From NCBI GenBank assembly GCA_004551905.1, contig SFPL01000034.1, positions 1 through 23,818 of the forward strand: a stretch of 23,818 nt of DNA, written 5' to 3'. This document shows, one piece after another, positions 14,901 to 23,295 of the stretch. The stretch comes from Lentisphaeraceae bacterium (GTDB lineage: Bacteria > Verrucomicrobiota > Kiritimatiellia > RFP12 > UBA1067). A model generated the notes under the pieces. That model was not told where the DNA came from and did no database searches. It saw only the letters and a list, made by a program, of their open reading frames with translations. A program made the translations under genes and the position numbers. Positions within the stretch are counted from its first letter, which is position 1. Each line of letters opens with the position of its first letter.

Positions 14901-16122
14901 GGGCCTGGTCAAGGAAGGCGCCGGCAACCTCACCGTCAGCGACTGTGTCTTCTTCGACAACGCAATCGCCAACAACAATATCCTGTACGGGCGCGGCCTC
15001 AACGTCTCCGGCACGGCGTCGTCGACGCTTATTGCCGTCACCAATTGCCTCTTCGCCTACAACGGCCACTTCCTGTCCAGTGGCTCGGGCAGCCAGTACT
15101 ATCTCGGCTACGGCGGCGCGGCGGCGTTCAGGAACGTGAAGCGCGTTCTGATCGACAGCTGCGCGTTCCTGACCAACGGCGTTCCGCTGGCCGCGTCTGG
15201 TCAAGCTGTCATCGGCGGCGATGTCAGCCAGGGCTCGGCGCTGTACCTCAACAACGCGCCGGCGACGATCCGCGGCAGCGTATTCCTCTCCAACAACGGC
15301 ACCTGCCGCTCCAACAGCGAAATCGGCGGCGGCGCAATCAGGTTTGTCGGCAACTGCGACGGCTCGGCGATGACCAACTGCCTGGTCGCCGGCTGCTCCG
15401 ACCGCTGCGGCTGGGACAAGCAGTACGGACTGCACGGCGGCGCGATTTCCGTGACGATGGAGTCTTCGGCCTACACGCTCGACATCGTCAACACGACCGT
15501 CGCCTACAACCTCGCGGACGGCAACTCCAGCCCCGGCGGCATCAACGTGTACACCGGCACGGTCAGCCTGAGGAATTCGATCGTCTGCAACAACTTCTCC
15601 TCGCACCGAGCGGTCGCGGAGAACCGCTTCGGCTCGGACGTCGACGTCAAGGCGACGGGCCGTCTCTACGTCGAGTACACGCTCTTCACCTCCGACACGA
15701 CGAACAGTCTCTCGGCGGCGGACGGCGCTGTGGTTTCGCTCGGTCCGGGACTCGTCTTCGGCGATCCGCTCTTCGTGACCTCGATGTCCGAGGTCATGGC
15801 GAAGGTCGAATCGCCCTACGGATCCGGCTACACGTACTTCAAGACCGGGAACGACAACCGCGACTATCTGGCGAACCTCAGCCTCCACCTCCGCGGAGGG
15901 CGCGGATACTACGACGAGAAGACAGGCGCGCTGTCGACGGAGTTCATGTCGCGTGACGTCGTCTCGCCGGCGGTCGACGCGGGCGATCCGAACTCGTCCT
16001 ACGCGGACGAGCGCGACTGCCCGCAGGGCTGGCACGGGCGCAGGGTGAACATGGGCTACTACGGCAACACGGCGTGGGCGACGATGACCGCCTTCCCCGG
16101 CGGCGCGGTCTACCTGCGGTAG
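8950..16122 (+). CDS. Giant secreted four-module beta-helix protein
   Basis: This is a 2390-residue exported protein of unknown role. A signal peptide covers residues 1-22 (MKKLVYGILCFAFALCAASAFA, cut before ETYRV). Four large modules begin near residues 24, 618, 1253 and 1867. The last three open with '(V)I/LHV..G..G...G.sW..A', run through 'IWva' and 'RGGF', continue with many 'N/D-C-x-F-x-x-N' turns of right-handed parallel beta-helix type, and end with 'SPAIDxgDP...NGGRxNxGyyGnT'. Three spacers of roughly 110 residues (about 508-616, 1136-1250, 1757-1865) look like Ig-type beta domains and end in 'PPYYGRGGG'-like turns. Six tyrosines in a row come from TAC/TAT codons (13963-13980). No autotransporter barrel, LPXTG or PEP-CTERM tail is visible, so how it is held or released is unclear. 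ATG 8950 is chosen because AAGGAG (8937-8942) lies 7 bases upstream; the in-frame ATG at 8932 lacks a site. Adhesion or polysaccharide binding is possible but unproven. Confidence 0.9.
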   Translation: MKKLVYGILCFAFALCAASAFAETYRVIGTEVAEEGTGLSWNSPMSLTMAITTAQEGDTILLKAGEYDITAQISLDRAITIKGGLAGTDDTTLDPSGNSTLNAFDRTGFNYIFSVSTAVADATNVFENICFTRAYRRGVYKSGKSHIVFRNCRFFRNGVRYQVNTQSEDAKDGGGIRLSGGTSSEAYFDGCLFDGNAHTNFYSRNSSLAGAGIYSSSMKHVYVDDCDFFTNGVQNVAFTSHAQVGQDGGQGGAAIWMDTSPITVRSSRFFANRAPGRDARGGTVRLTGNCGGSAFTNCLFVGNKTTHTAGTRTVCGSALCLNMDTTTRRAEVIDCTFAYNFSDSSSSAAGLTVSKGTAYVRNSIFYGNHVYDSGHTAHYGRDVVVKSTGFVDIDYSLITGEGENYISELPASDALTLGAHMIYGDPLFGTTLSAAQTAVNGGNGYANVASILAFDVHEGALDSGYSRAIDGSDPASPYANEPAPNGGVRNLGYYGNTAEAATSQTGVPVLTASDIAITFADDTVPTVTATLGGDDMYNASVKIELAKTSGGAAAESVGRCAVQPGETVTLAGVDLYEPGFTVYVTVIVTVPGQTPVVVEKSATVTGTLPPYYGRGGGANVIHVRQGAKGRKTGTSWTDALDSFTLAQKALAGDATKTEIWVAGKITESFAPSSVAIAAPLVIRGGFSGVEDSIAERPEGTLSTLDGANSYDLLKLANEAANPLAVERLVFTRAGQCAFVNSGDGALAVTNCQFNSNQAPKGDVTGRGVNLSGAFTASFTNCAWRGNMKTSSGSSNAQGSAIYASGLSRLFLDDCLFVTNGVSPTSGVGESTAGRDNADGDCIWMDGTPITARNCHFRGNRGAVRGATGSSTTGSNTGTGGVILLSGASGNSAFTNCTFTGNWGGWATYGLKTTTNMSYHGGTIDIRLNSASSKVDFERCTIAYNLGDTLYIPGGLLVEVGTVNMHNSIIFGNRHGICTVAGIGHDIYVRGSSKLNLSYCQLTEEDSENPGAPLADYVSAASTATFTCDNLTFGDPLFATGLLEFESMIKTIGSGDFKDYSYLGTSYANADFDVHLRSVAGMSRNDGTRYTDTTANSPAIDKGDPASDWSNEPDPNGERVNLGGYGNTSQASSSSVGAQPEIGDIVVSYSNGMARPYANVEIDGTGSFLADAVICFGTGDVARVGYQSTNTYAAVLNGMHLLSCSRYCFLPGDTLYYYVRVSAEDAQTREVTGSLVVPEWLVIPAVNGKGGGDGVIHVGPGYVGSLHDGSCWWDAYATVDEALAAATADRCEIWVAADATNRMPTAIANSKGFKVAIRGGFSGFENSPEERPAALENVIDNPNGQQTLMTLSGSSAIALERFRFEGATLRAMTKSGAGDLDLVSCTFVSNGFSTAGAQMGVYAGKAVAFSGTGALLVTNCYFAYNYQTNDVSGTGGPGAALAVNSGSARVVDSRFFANCLQFLVPQYGGDSQTLFNTWPKGSAIYAAGKVCVERCDFRANRCNTRTNGRNGGVVFFASGSSGSAVSNCLFAGNVDCASWDAAASTRTGAIVLELGAKAQTVDIFGSTFAYNLADTSEGSAGITVVAGTANVKNCVFTGNHIRRGALNDAADMRVVAENGAINLSYSVLDGNLDAVRASCLGDFTEGAGVIAADPLVVTRPESVTNLIAYTGAYYYYYYPGDTSTLAKIRGIDVHLLSRGGYVTNGAETVWLKSDVISPAIDAADPFDDYSAEPMNNGGRRNAGVHGGTAEASKTYESEIPLGFDGVQVDYPSGYSNPRITFTVTGDPGCVVAVTVHGYVGGEPFSTTLNGCVAGETYEYLLPSYYPRGTSFSYTLSGSSTSGPVVGTSGSGTVDADLPPWWGHGGGASVLHVWSGALGDGSGSDWHNACRTWNEMVSAYAARETKPSEIWFIDLGSPILAPNTLTVTADLAMRGGFDYLCDSVSDRAAGARSVLDARRRFALAKIVNASASVMIERLEFTRSASEGLVKEGAGNLTVSDCVFFDNAIANNNILYGRGLNVSGTASSTLIAVTNCLFAYNGHFLSSGSGSQYYLGYGGAAAFRNVKRVLIDSCAFLTNGVPLAASGQAVIGGDVSQGSALYLNNAPATIRGSVFLSNNGTCRSNSEIGGGAIRFVGNCDGSAMTNCLVAGCSDRCGWDKQYGLHGGAISVTMESSAYTLDIVNTTVAYNLADGNSSPGGINVYTGTVSLRNSIVCNNFSSHRAVAENRFGSDVDVKATGRLYVEYTLFTSDTTNSLSAADGAVVSLGPGLVFGDPLFVTSMSEVMAKVESPYGSGYTYFKTGNDNRDYLANLSLHLRGGRGYYDEKTGALSTEFMSRDVVSPAVDAGDPNSSYADERDCPQGWHGRRVNMGYYGNTAWATMTAFPGGAVYLR

Positions 16123-16130
16123 CGCGGCAG

Positions 16131-17618
16131 ATGTTCAGGATCGCTCTGTCATTCGCGCTTGTCGCGATTGCGGCGGCAGCCGAGCCGGTCGTCGACGACA
16201 GCCCGACGCGGGTGGAGTCGACGCTTGAGACCGGCCTCGAGTGCATCGGCACGCTGCGGCCGAAGGCGGTGGGCGAGGTCAAGTCGTCGCGCTGGACGCT
16301 CGACTGCGCCGGCACCGACCGCGAGCACGCGGACTGGCGGGCGGTGCGCGACTACGTCGCCCCGCTCGGCATCGCGCGCATCCGCGTGCAGGCCGGATGG
16401 GCGCGGACGGAGAAGGATCCCGGCGTCTACGACTTCGCCTGGCTCGACCAGATCGTGTTCGACGCCGCGCGCCGAGGCATCGAGGTGTGGATGGAGCTGA
16501 GCTACGGGAATCCGGCCTATCCCGGCGGCGGCGGGCGCCAGCTCGCGGCCGGGATGCCGTCGTCCGAAGAGGCGCTTTCGGCGTGGGATCGCTGGGTGGG
16601 GCTGACGGCGAAGCGCTATGCGGGCGTGGTGAGGGACTGGTGCGTCTGGAACGAGCCCGATCTGCGCGTCGGCGGGGTGACCAACGGCCCCGAGCGCGCG
16701 GCGGCCTTCGCCATCCGCACTGCGGAGATTGTGCGGCGCGAGATACCCGACGCGACGATTGCGGCGTTTGCGCTCTCCTGGGCGAACGCGGGGTTCGTAA
16801 GGCCGCTTCTCGCGGAGCTGAAGGCGCGCGGCAAGACGGGGCTTTTCGACACCATCGCCTACCATCACTACAAGGCGAATCCCGACGACGGCTACGACGA
16901 GGTGGAGGCGTGCAGGCGGGTGGTGGCCGAGTACGCGCCGAACCTGCGTCTACGCGAGGGCGAGGGCGGCACGCTGAGCGAGTGGTGCGCGGTCGGTGCG
17001 CTGAGCCGGCTGCCGTGGACGGAACTTAAGCAGGCGAAATACGACCTCCGCCGCGCGCTCGGCGACCTCGGCCACGGCGACGACACCTCGGTATTCCACA
17101 TCTGCGACCTCGAGTACCGCACCTCCGGCTTCCACGACGGTCTGGTGCGCTACGGGCTCCTAAAGACGACCGGACAGGCGGAAGGCTTCCGGGTTCTCAA
17201 GGTGAAGAAGGCGTACTACGCGGTCCAGAACGCGGTTTCGGTCTTCAACGACGCGCTCGAGGCGGAGGTCGGGAAGGGGACGTCGACGCTTTCCGGGGTG
17301 GCGAGGCCGGCGGTCTACGACTGGCGGGACCGGAGCACCGGGCTGAAGGTGGCGGTGTTCTGGGACGCGGCGGCGATGCCGAAGGAGGAGTGCGCCGCGG
17401 TGCGCGCGGAGCTGCGGATGCTCGCGGAGCCGTTTGCCGCGCCGGTCTGGGTGGACGTCCTCACCGGCAACGCCTACCGCCTGCCGCCGGAGCGTATCCG
17501 CCGCGAGGGCGACTTCACGGTCTACACCGTTCCCTGCTACGACTCGCCTGCCTTCGTGGCCGACCACTCGCTGCTCACGCTGGACGAGTCGTGGGAAGTG
17601 CGCTCCCGCCGCCGCTGA
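16131..17618 (+). CDS. Secreted clan GH-A glycoside hydrolase (GH39/GH5-like)
   Basis: A 495-residue exported (beta/alpha)8-barrel glycosidase. A short signal peptide spans residues 1-17 (MFRIALSFALVAIAAAA). The barrel shows IARIRVQAGWARTEKDPGVYDFAWLDQIVFDAARRGIEVWMEL (early strands), CVWNEPD with the probable acid/base Glu175, FDTIAYHHYK, and LREGEGG with Glu276 or Glu278 as candidate nucleophile. The C-terminal 120 residues look like a beta-sandwich, as seen in GH39-type enzymes. The start is 8 bases after the stop of the giant protein gene, with only a weak ribosome site, so coupling to it is likely. Retaining hydrolysis of a plant or host glycan is the family expectation; the substrate and exact GH family are not readable here. 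Confidence 0.78.
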   Translation: MFRIALSFALVAIAAAAEPVVDDSPTRVESTLETGLECIGTLRPKAVGEVKSSRWTLDCAGTDREHADWRAVRDYVAPLGIARIRVQAGWARTEKDPGVYDFAWLDQIVFDAARRGIEVWMELSYGNPAYPGGGGRQLAAGMPSSEEALSAWDRWVGLTAKRYAGVVRDWCVWNEPDLRVGGVTNGPERAAAFAIRTAEIVRREIPDATIAAFALSWANAGFVRPLLAELKARGKTGLFDTIAYHHYKANPDDGYDEVEACRRVVAEYAPNLRLREGEGGTLSEWCAVGALSRLPWTELKQAKYDLRRALGDLGHGDDTSVFHICDLEYRTSGFHDGLVRYGLLKTTGQAEGFRVLKVKKAYYAVQNAVSVFNDALEAEVGKGTSTLSGVARPAVYDWRDRSTGLKVAVFWDAAAMPKEECAAVRAELRMLAEPFAAPVWVDVLTGNAYRLPPERIRREGDFTVYTVPCYDSPAFVADHSLLTLDESWEVRSRRR

Positions 17619-17622
17619 GAAT

Positions 17623-17634
17623 CCTGCGCGCAGG
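17623..17634. repeat. 12-bp palindrome after glycosidase gene
   Basis: CCTGCGCGCAGG is self-complementary and stands 4 bases after the glycosidase stop codon. As RNA it could form a four-base-pair hairpin. No T-run follows, so a terminator role is weakly supported. Confidence 0.45.
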
Positions 17635-17646
17635 CGAAAGTTATAC

Positions 17647-17676
17647 TTGCCTAACAAGGGGTAGTTGGGGTATACT
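17647..17676 (+). promoter_or_regulatory. Putative hydrogenase operon promoter
   Basis: TTGCCT (17647-17652), an 18-base spacer and TATACT (17671-17676). The predicted start near 17684 leaves a leader of about 45 bases with an AAGGAAGGA ribosome site, unlike the leaderless-type genes elsewhere in the window. It overlaps the palindrome at 17668-17682. Confidence 0.6.
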
Positions 17677-17682
17677 ATACCC
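17668..17682. promoter_or_regulatory. Palindrome over the -10 region, possible operator
   Basis: GGGTATA-C-TATACCC is a perfect 7-bp inverted repeat around a single central base, covering the -10 element of the hydrogenase promoter. The placement is typical of a repressor site. It does not match the Rex consensus as I know it. Confidence 0.5.
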
Positions 17683-17728
17683 AAATAGGGCTTAAATTGA
17701 CCTTACCCAAGGAAGGATACACAAGAAT

Positions 17729-18208
17729 ATGAGCGAGAAAATCGAGCAGATGACGCCGGAGCTGAAGGCGTTCATCGAAGAATGGAAAGGAAAGCCGGGC
17801 AACCTGATCATGGTCCTGCACAAGGTACAGCAGACCTACGGCTACATCCCGCGCGAGATCGCAATCGAGATATCGTCCCTCCTGGACGTGCCGCTCGCGA
17901 AGATCTACGGTGTGGTCACGTTCTACAACTTCTTCAAGCTGCAGAAGGCCGGCAAGTACATCCTCCAGGTCTGCCTCGGCACGGCGTGCTACCTCAGGGG
18001 CGGCGACGACCTGATGAAGGAGTTTGAGCGCCAGCTCGGCGTCGGCGTGAACGCCACCACCCCCGACGGCCTCTTTTCGGTGGAGGCGGTCCGCTGCCTC
18101 GGCTGCTGCGGCCTCGCGCCGGTGGTGGTCGTCAACGGCGAGGTCCACGGCAAGCTGGCGACGAAGGACGTCGCCGGCATCATCGAAAAGTACCGCAAGC
18201 TCGGATAA
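17729..18208 (+). CDS. hydC: Hydrogenase subunit HydC (NuoE-like, [2Fe-2S])
   Basis: A 159-residue NuoE-family protein, the small diaphorase partner in multimeric NAD-linked [FeFe]-hydrogenases. The N-terminal helical bundle contains LHKVQQTYGYIPREIAIEISSLLDVPLAKIYGVVTFYNFF (30-69), the usual NuoE signature. The C-terminal thioredoxin-like domain holds one [2Fe-2S] cluster on Cys82 and Cys87 (CLGTAC) and Cys123 and Cys127 (CLGCC). The length agrees with HydC/NuoE. It is the first gene of the operon, and a GGAGGAAGG site for the next gene follows its stop. In the cytosolic complex it should pass electrons to or from HydB and NAD(H). It could in principle serve a formate dehydrogenase, but the HydA gene downstream settles the context. 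Confidence 0.92.
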   Translation: MSEKIEQMTPELKAFIEEWKGKPGNLIMVLHKVQQTYGYIPREIAIEISSLLDVPLAKIYGVVTFYNFFKLQKAGKYILQVCLGTACYLRGGDDLMKEFERQLGVGVNATTPDGLFSVEAVRCLGCCGLAPVVVVNGEVHGKLATKDVAGIIEKYRKLG

Positions 18209-18221
18209 CAGGAGGAAGGAA

Positions 18222-18617
18222 ATGGCTAAGCTCACTTTGGACGACCTGCGCCGGATGCGCGGGGAGAAGCAGAAGGCGATGGAGATGCGCGACAGCTCCA
18301 ACAAGGACGTGCAGGTCATCGTCGGCATGGGCACCTGCGGCATCGCCGCGGGCGCGAAGGACGCCTATGCCGCGCTCGTCGACACGCTTTCGGAGAAGGG
18401 CATGACGAATGTGCTCGTGCGCCAGACCGGCTGCATGGGCCTGTGCCACTCGGAGCCGACGGTCGAGGTCGTCGTCCCGGGCATGCCGACCGTGATCTAC
18501 GGCCACGTGGACGCGGCGACGGCGAAGGACATCGTCGAGAAGCACATCGTCGGCCGCGGGCTCATCGAGGGCAAGATCCTCGACAAGCCGTCGATCGACA
18601 TCGTGAAGAACGCTTAA
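18222..18617 (+). CDS. Small thioredoxin-like [2Fe-2S] hydrogenase-operon protein
   Basis: A 131-residue protein of the family found between hydC and hydB in many clostridial hydrogenase operons, sometimes called HydD. It reads VGMGTCGIAAGAKDAYAAL (35-53) and later RQTGCMGLCHSEPTVEV (67-83). Only three cysteines (39, 71, 75) stand at cluster positions; the second cysteine of the usual CxxxxC pair is missing, so the cluster has a fourth non-Cys ligand, is absent, or forms only in a complex. This three-Cys pattern is, to my knowledge, normal for the family. A strong GGAGGAAGG ribosome site precedes it and the next gene starts 12 bases on. Its job is probably structural or electron transfer at the HydB interface; that is inference. 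Confidence 0.82.
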   Translation: MAKLTLDDLRRMRGEKQKAMEMRDSSNKDVQVIVGMGTCGIAAGAKDAYAALVDTLSEKGMTNVLVRQTGCMGLCHSEPTVEVVVPGMPTVIYGHVDAATAKDIVEKHIVGRGLIEGKILDKPSIDIVKNA

Positions 18618-18629
18618 GGAGGGACGGCA

Positions 18630-20417
<1,788 letters not shown>

Positions 20418-20436
20418 GGTGAAAGGATTGATAAAA

Positions 20437-22242
20437 ATGGAAACCGAAATGATTCAGCTCGAGGTCAACGGCGTCGCGGTGAGCGTGCCGAAAGGCTCGA
20501 ACCTGCTCGCGGCCGCCCGCGCGGCGAACGTGAAGATCCCCACCCTCTGCTACCATCCCGACCTCAAGCCCGGCGCCAGCTGCGGCATCTGCGTCGTCAG
20601 GCAGCTCGTCCCCAGCCGCACCGAGCCGGGCAAGTTCGTGCCCAGCCCCAAGCTGCTCCGCGCCTGCTGCACCGAGGCGACGCCGGGGATGAAGATCATC
20701 ACCCACGACCCGGACATCGTGCAGGTCCGCAAGACGGTGCTCGAGCTCATCCTCGCCAACCACCCGAACGACTGCCTCCAGTGCCCGCGCTCCGGCAGCT
20801 GCGAGCTCCAGACGCTCGCCGCCGACTTCGGCATCCGCGAGAACCCGTTCCCGAAGGAGGTCATCCACCGCGACGTCGACAACTCGACCCCGTCGATCGT
20901 GCTCAACCCCGACAAGTGCATCAAGTGCGGCCGCTGCGCGGAAGTCTGCCAGGAGATGCAGAACGTCTGGGCGCTCGAGTTCATCGGCCGCGGCGAGAAG
21001 ACCGTCATGGCTCCGGCGGCCGGCGTCAAACTCGCCGACTCGCCGTGCATCAAGTGCGGCCAGTGCTCCGCGCACTGCCCGGTCGGCGCCATCTACGAGA
21101 ACGACGAGACCGCCAAGGTCTGGGCCGCGCTGCAGGACCCCGAGAAGGTCTGCCTGGTGCAGATCGCCCCGGCCGTCCGTGTCGCCGTCGGCGAGGCCTT
21201 CGGCATGAAGCCCGGTGCGCTCACCACCGGCAAGATCTACGCCGCGCTCCGCCGTCTCGGCTTCGACAAGGTGTTCGACACCAACTTCTCGGCCGACGTC
21301 ACGATCATGGAGGAGGGCACCGAGTTCATCAAGCGCTTCACCGAGGGCGGTGAGCTGCCTCTCCTCACCAGCTGCTGCCCGGCCTGGACCGACTGGATGG
21401 AGAAGTACGCGCCCGACTTCACCGGCAACTTCTCGACCGCGAAGTCGCCCCAGCAGATGCTCTCGGCACTCGCCAAGAGCTACTGGCCGGAGAAGAACGG
21501 CGTCGACCCCAAGAAGGTGCACGTCACCTCGATCATGCCCTGCACGGCGAAGAAGTACGAAATCAGCCGCGACGAGTACATGAGCGCCTCGGGCCAGCAG
21601 GACACCGACGTCGTCCTCACGACCCGCGAGCTCGCGCGCATGATCAAGGCCGCCGGCATCGACTTCGAGTCGCTCCCGGAGGAACCGGCCGACAAGCTGC
21701 TCGGCGCCTACACCGGCGCGGGCACGATCTTCGGCGTCACCGGCGGCGTCATGGAGGCCGCGCTCCGCACGGCCTACTGCCTGATTACCGGCGACGCCCA
21801 GCCGCCCAGCATCGACTTCCAGGCGGTGCGCGGCATGGACGGCGTCAAGACCGCGACGATCGACATCAAGGGCACGAAGGTGAACATCGCCGTCGCGCAC
21901 CAGATGGGCAACGTCGAGAAGGTGCTGGACATGATCCGCGAGGACCGCAAGAACGGCGTCAAGCCGCGCTTCGACTTCATCGAGGTCATGGCCTGCCGCG
22001 GCGGCTGCATCGGCGGCGGCGGCCAGCCCTGCCTGGCGACGGACGCTGTCCGCGCCCAGCGTACTGCCGGCATCTACACCGACGACGAGAAGTCGACGCT
22101 CCGCATGTCGCACCTCAACCCCGAGGTCCAGTCCCTCTACAAGGACTACCTCGACGGCAAGACCGGCGCACAGGGCGGCAAGAAGGCGCACCATCTCCTC
22201 CACACCGCCTACAAGCAGGAAGAGGCCTACAACTTCTCGTAG
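20437..22242 (+). CDS. hydA: [FeFe]-hydrogenase catalytic subunit HydA (group A3-like)
   Basis: A 601-residue catalytic subunit that makes or uses H2 at the H-cluster. Modules in order: [2Fe-2S] domain (Cys38, 49, 52, 77/78); His-ligated cluster (His109, Cys113, 116, 122); two [4Fe-4S] motifs (Cys161-171 and 204-214); then the H-domain. The latter has L1 TSCCPAW with proton-relay Cys313 and ligand Cys314, L2 MPCTAKKYE with Cys369, and L3 EVMACRGGCIGGGGQP with Cys520 and Cys524, plus GAGTIFGVTGGVMEAALRTAY and the C-terminal small subunit-like part. Every cluster ligand is present. L3 has Arg where many enzymes have Pro (ACPGGC). I use ATG 20437 with AAAGGA 8 bases upstream, not the GTG at 20419. 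The maturation genes hydEFG are not in the window. Confidence 0.96.
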   Translation: METEMIQLEVNGVAVSVPKGSNLLAAARAANVKIPTLCYHPDLKPGASCGICVVRQLVPSRTEPGKFVPSPKLLRACCTEATPGMKIITHDPDIVQVRKTVLELILANHPNDCLQCPRSGSCELQTLAADFGIRENPFPKEVIHRDVDNSTPSIVLNPDKCIKCGRCAEVCQEMQNVWALEFIGRGEKTVMAPAAGVKLADSPCIKCGQCSAHCPVGAIYENDETAKVWAALQDPEKVCLVQIAPAVRVAVGEAFGMKPGALTTGKIYAALRRLGFDKVFDTNFSADVTIMEEGTEFIKRFTEGGELPLLTSCCPAWTDWMEKYAPDFTGNFSTAKSPQQMLSALAKSYWPEKNGVDPKKVHVTSIMPCTAKKYEISRDEYMSASGQQDTDVVLTTRELARMIKAAGIDFESLPEEPADKLLGAYTGAGTIFGVTGGVMEAALRTAYCLITGDAQPPSIDFQAVRGMDGVKTATIDIKGTKVNIAVAHQMGNVEKVLDMIREDRKNGVKPRFDFIEVMACRGGCIGGGGQPCLATDAVRAQRTAGIYTDDEKSTLRMSHLNPEVQSLYKDYLDGKTGAQGGKKAHHLLHTAYKQEEAYNFS

Positions 22243-22264
22243 GGCCGCGTCTTATCGCGGCTCT
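22241..22264. terminator. Shared hairpin between convergent genes
   Basis: AGGGCCGCG (22241-22249) pairs with CGCGGCTCT (22256-22264) around a 6-base loop (one G-T pair). It includes the end of the hydA stop codon on one strand, and the minus-strand stop codon (22252-22254) lies in its loop. It may end transcription in both directions, although neither side has a long T-run. Confidence 0.55.
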
Positions 22265-23295
22265 GCGGCGAGGTTGAAGGTGCACATCACCGTGGTGCCG
22301 GTGGGGATCTTCGAGGTGATCTCGAAGGTGTCGGCGACTCGCTTTGAGTTGGCGAGGCCCATGCCGGCGCCGAAACCCATCGAGCGGATCCAGTCGTTGG
22401 CGGTCGAGGTGCCGTCGCGGCAGGCCCACTCGACGTCCTTGATGCCGGGACCGGAGTCCTTGGCGACGATGGTCGCCTTTTCGGTGTCGAGGATGAAGGT
22501 GATCGCGCCGCCGACGGAGTGGATGCAGATGTTGATCTCCAGCTCGTAGGCGGCCACGGCCACGCGGCGGATGGTCTTCTTGTCGACGCCGGCCTCCTTG
22601 AGCATCCGCTTGATCTCGTTGGCGGCCTTGCCGGCGTTGGTGAGGTCGTTGTGCACGACGGCGAACTGGCGCATGGAGTAGTAGGGCAGCGCTCCTTCTC
22701 CCTTCGCCGCGGAGTCCGCCGCGCCCGGCGGCGGCGTGCGCCCCTCCAGGCGCGCGAGCTCGTCGGTGAGTTCCTTCATGATCGCGCGCATCACGTCGCG
22801 CTGCGAGACGATGCCCACGAGGTCCCGCTCCTTGTTCAGCACCGGGAACCGCCCGAAGGTGTAGTTCTCGAAGTACTTGATCGCGAACGCGAGCGGCATG
22901 TCCTCCTCGAGCACCACCAGGTTCGTCGCCATGTGCTGCTGGCAGGTATCGTGGATCCACCCGCCCTCGAGCGCGCGGATGATGTCGTTCACCGAGACGA
23001 TGCCGAAGAGCCGCCGGTTCTCGACCACGGGCACGCCCGAGATGTTGTTGCGCTTCATCAGGTTCTGGGCGAAGCGCAGCGAGTCGGAGCGGACGACCGA
23101 GATGATGTCGCGCGCGCGCATGACGTCTCGCACCCGCAGCCGCTGCAGGAGCTCCATGATGACGAGCGGGGAGTCCTCGGCCCCCGGCAGACCGGAGCCG
23201 GAGACTCGCCGCGCGGCGCGGCCGTGGTCCTCCATGATCTCGTCGTCGCTGCGGGTGTCGCCGCCCGTGAGGATCGTCGGGCTGTAGTCCATCAT
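22252..23295 (-). CDS. CBS-pair / RsbW-like kinase-ATPase fusion regulator
   Basis: A 347-residue cytosolic regulator. Two CBS domains (about residues 51-110 and 118-173) usually bind adenine nucleotides. After a Pro/Ala-rich linker (186-204), residues 208-343 form a GHKL ATPase domain of the anti-sigma-factor serine-kinase type: VAVAAYELEINICIHS (245-260, N box with Asn255), KDSGPGI (279-285, G1) and GFGAGMGLANSKRVAD (307-322, G2). No His phospho-acceptor domain is present. It overlaps the DRTGG gene by 4 bases (ATGA); a second ATG immediately follows the first, at 23292. It converges on hydA, 9 bases away. Proteins of this type accompany HydABC genes in some anaerobes, so a role in sensing energy or redox state for the hydrogenase is likely. 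No sigma factor or anti-sigma antagonist is in view, so the target is unknown. Confidence 0.85.
   Translation of the reverse strand: MMDYSPTILTGGDTRSDDEIMEDHGRAARRVSGSGLPGAEDSPLVIMELLQRLRVRDVMRARDIISVVRSDSLRFAQNLMKRNNISGVPVVENRRLFGIVSVNDIIRALEGGWIHDTCQQHMATNLVVLEEDMPLAFAIKYFENYTFGRFPVLNKERDLVGIVSQRDVMRAIMKELTDELARLEGRTPPPGAADSAAKGEGALPYYSMRQFAVVHNDLTNAGKAANEIKRMLKEAGVDKKTIRRVAVAAYELEINICIHSVGGAITFILDTEKATIVAKDSGPGIKDVEWACRDGTSTANDWIRSMGFGAGMGLANSKRVADTFEITSKIPTGTTVMCTFNLAAEPR

Noticed and set aside
17623..17634. CCTGCGCGCAGG as an intrinsic terminator of the glycosidase gene
   Set aside because: The stem would be only four base pairs and no T-run follows; kept only as a short palindrome.
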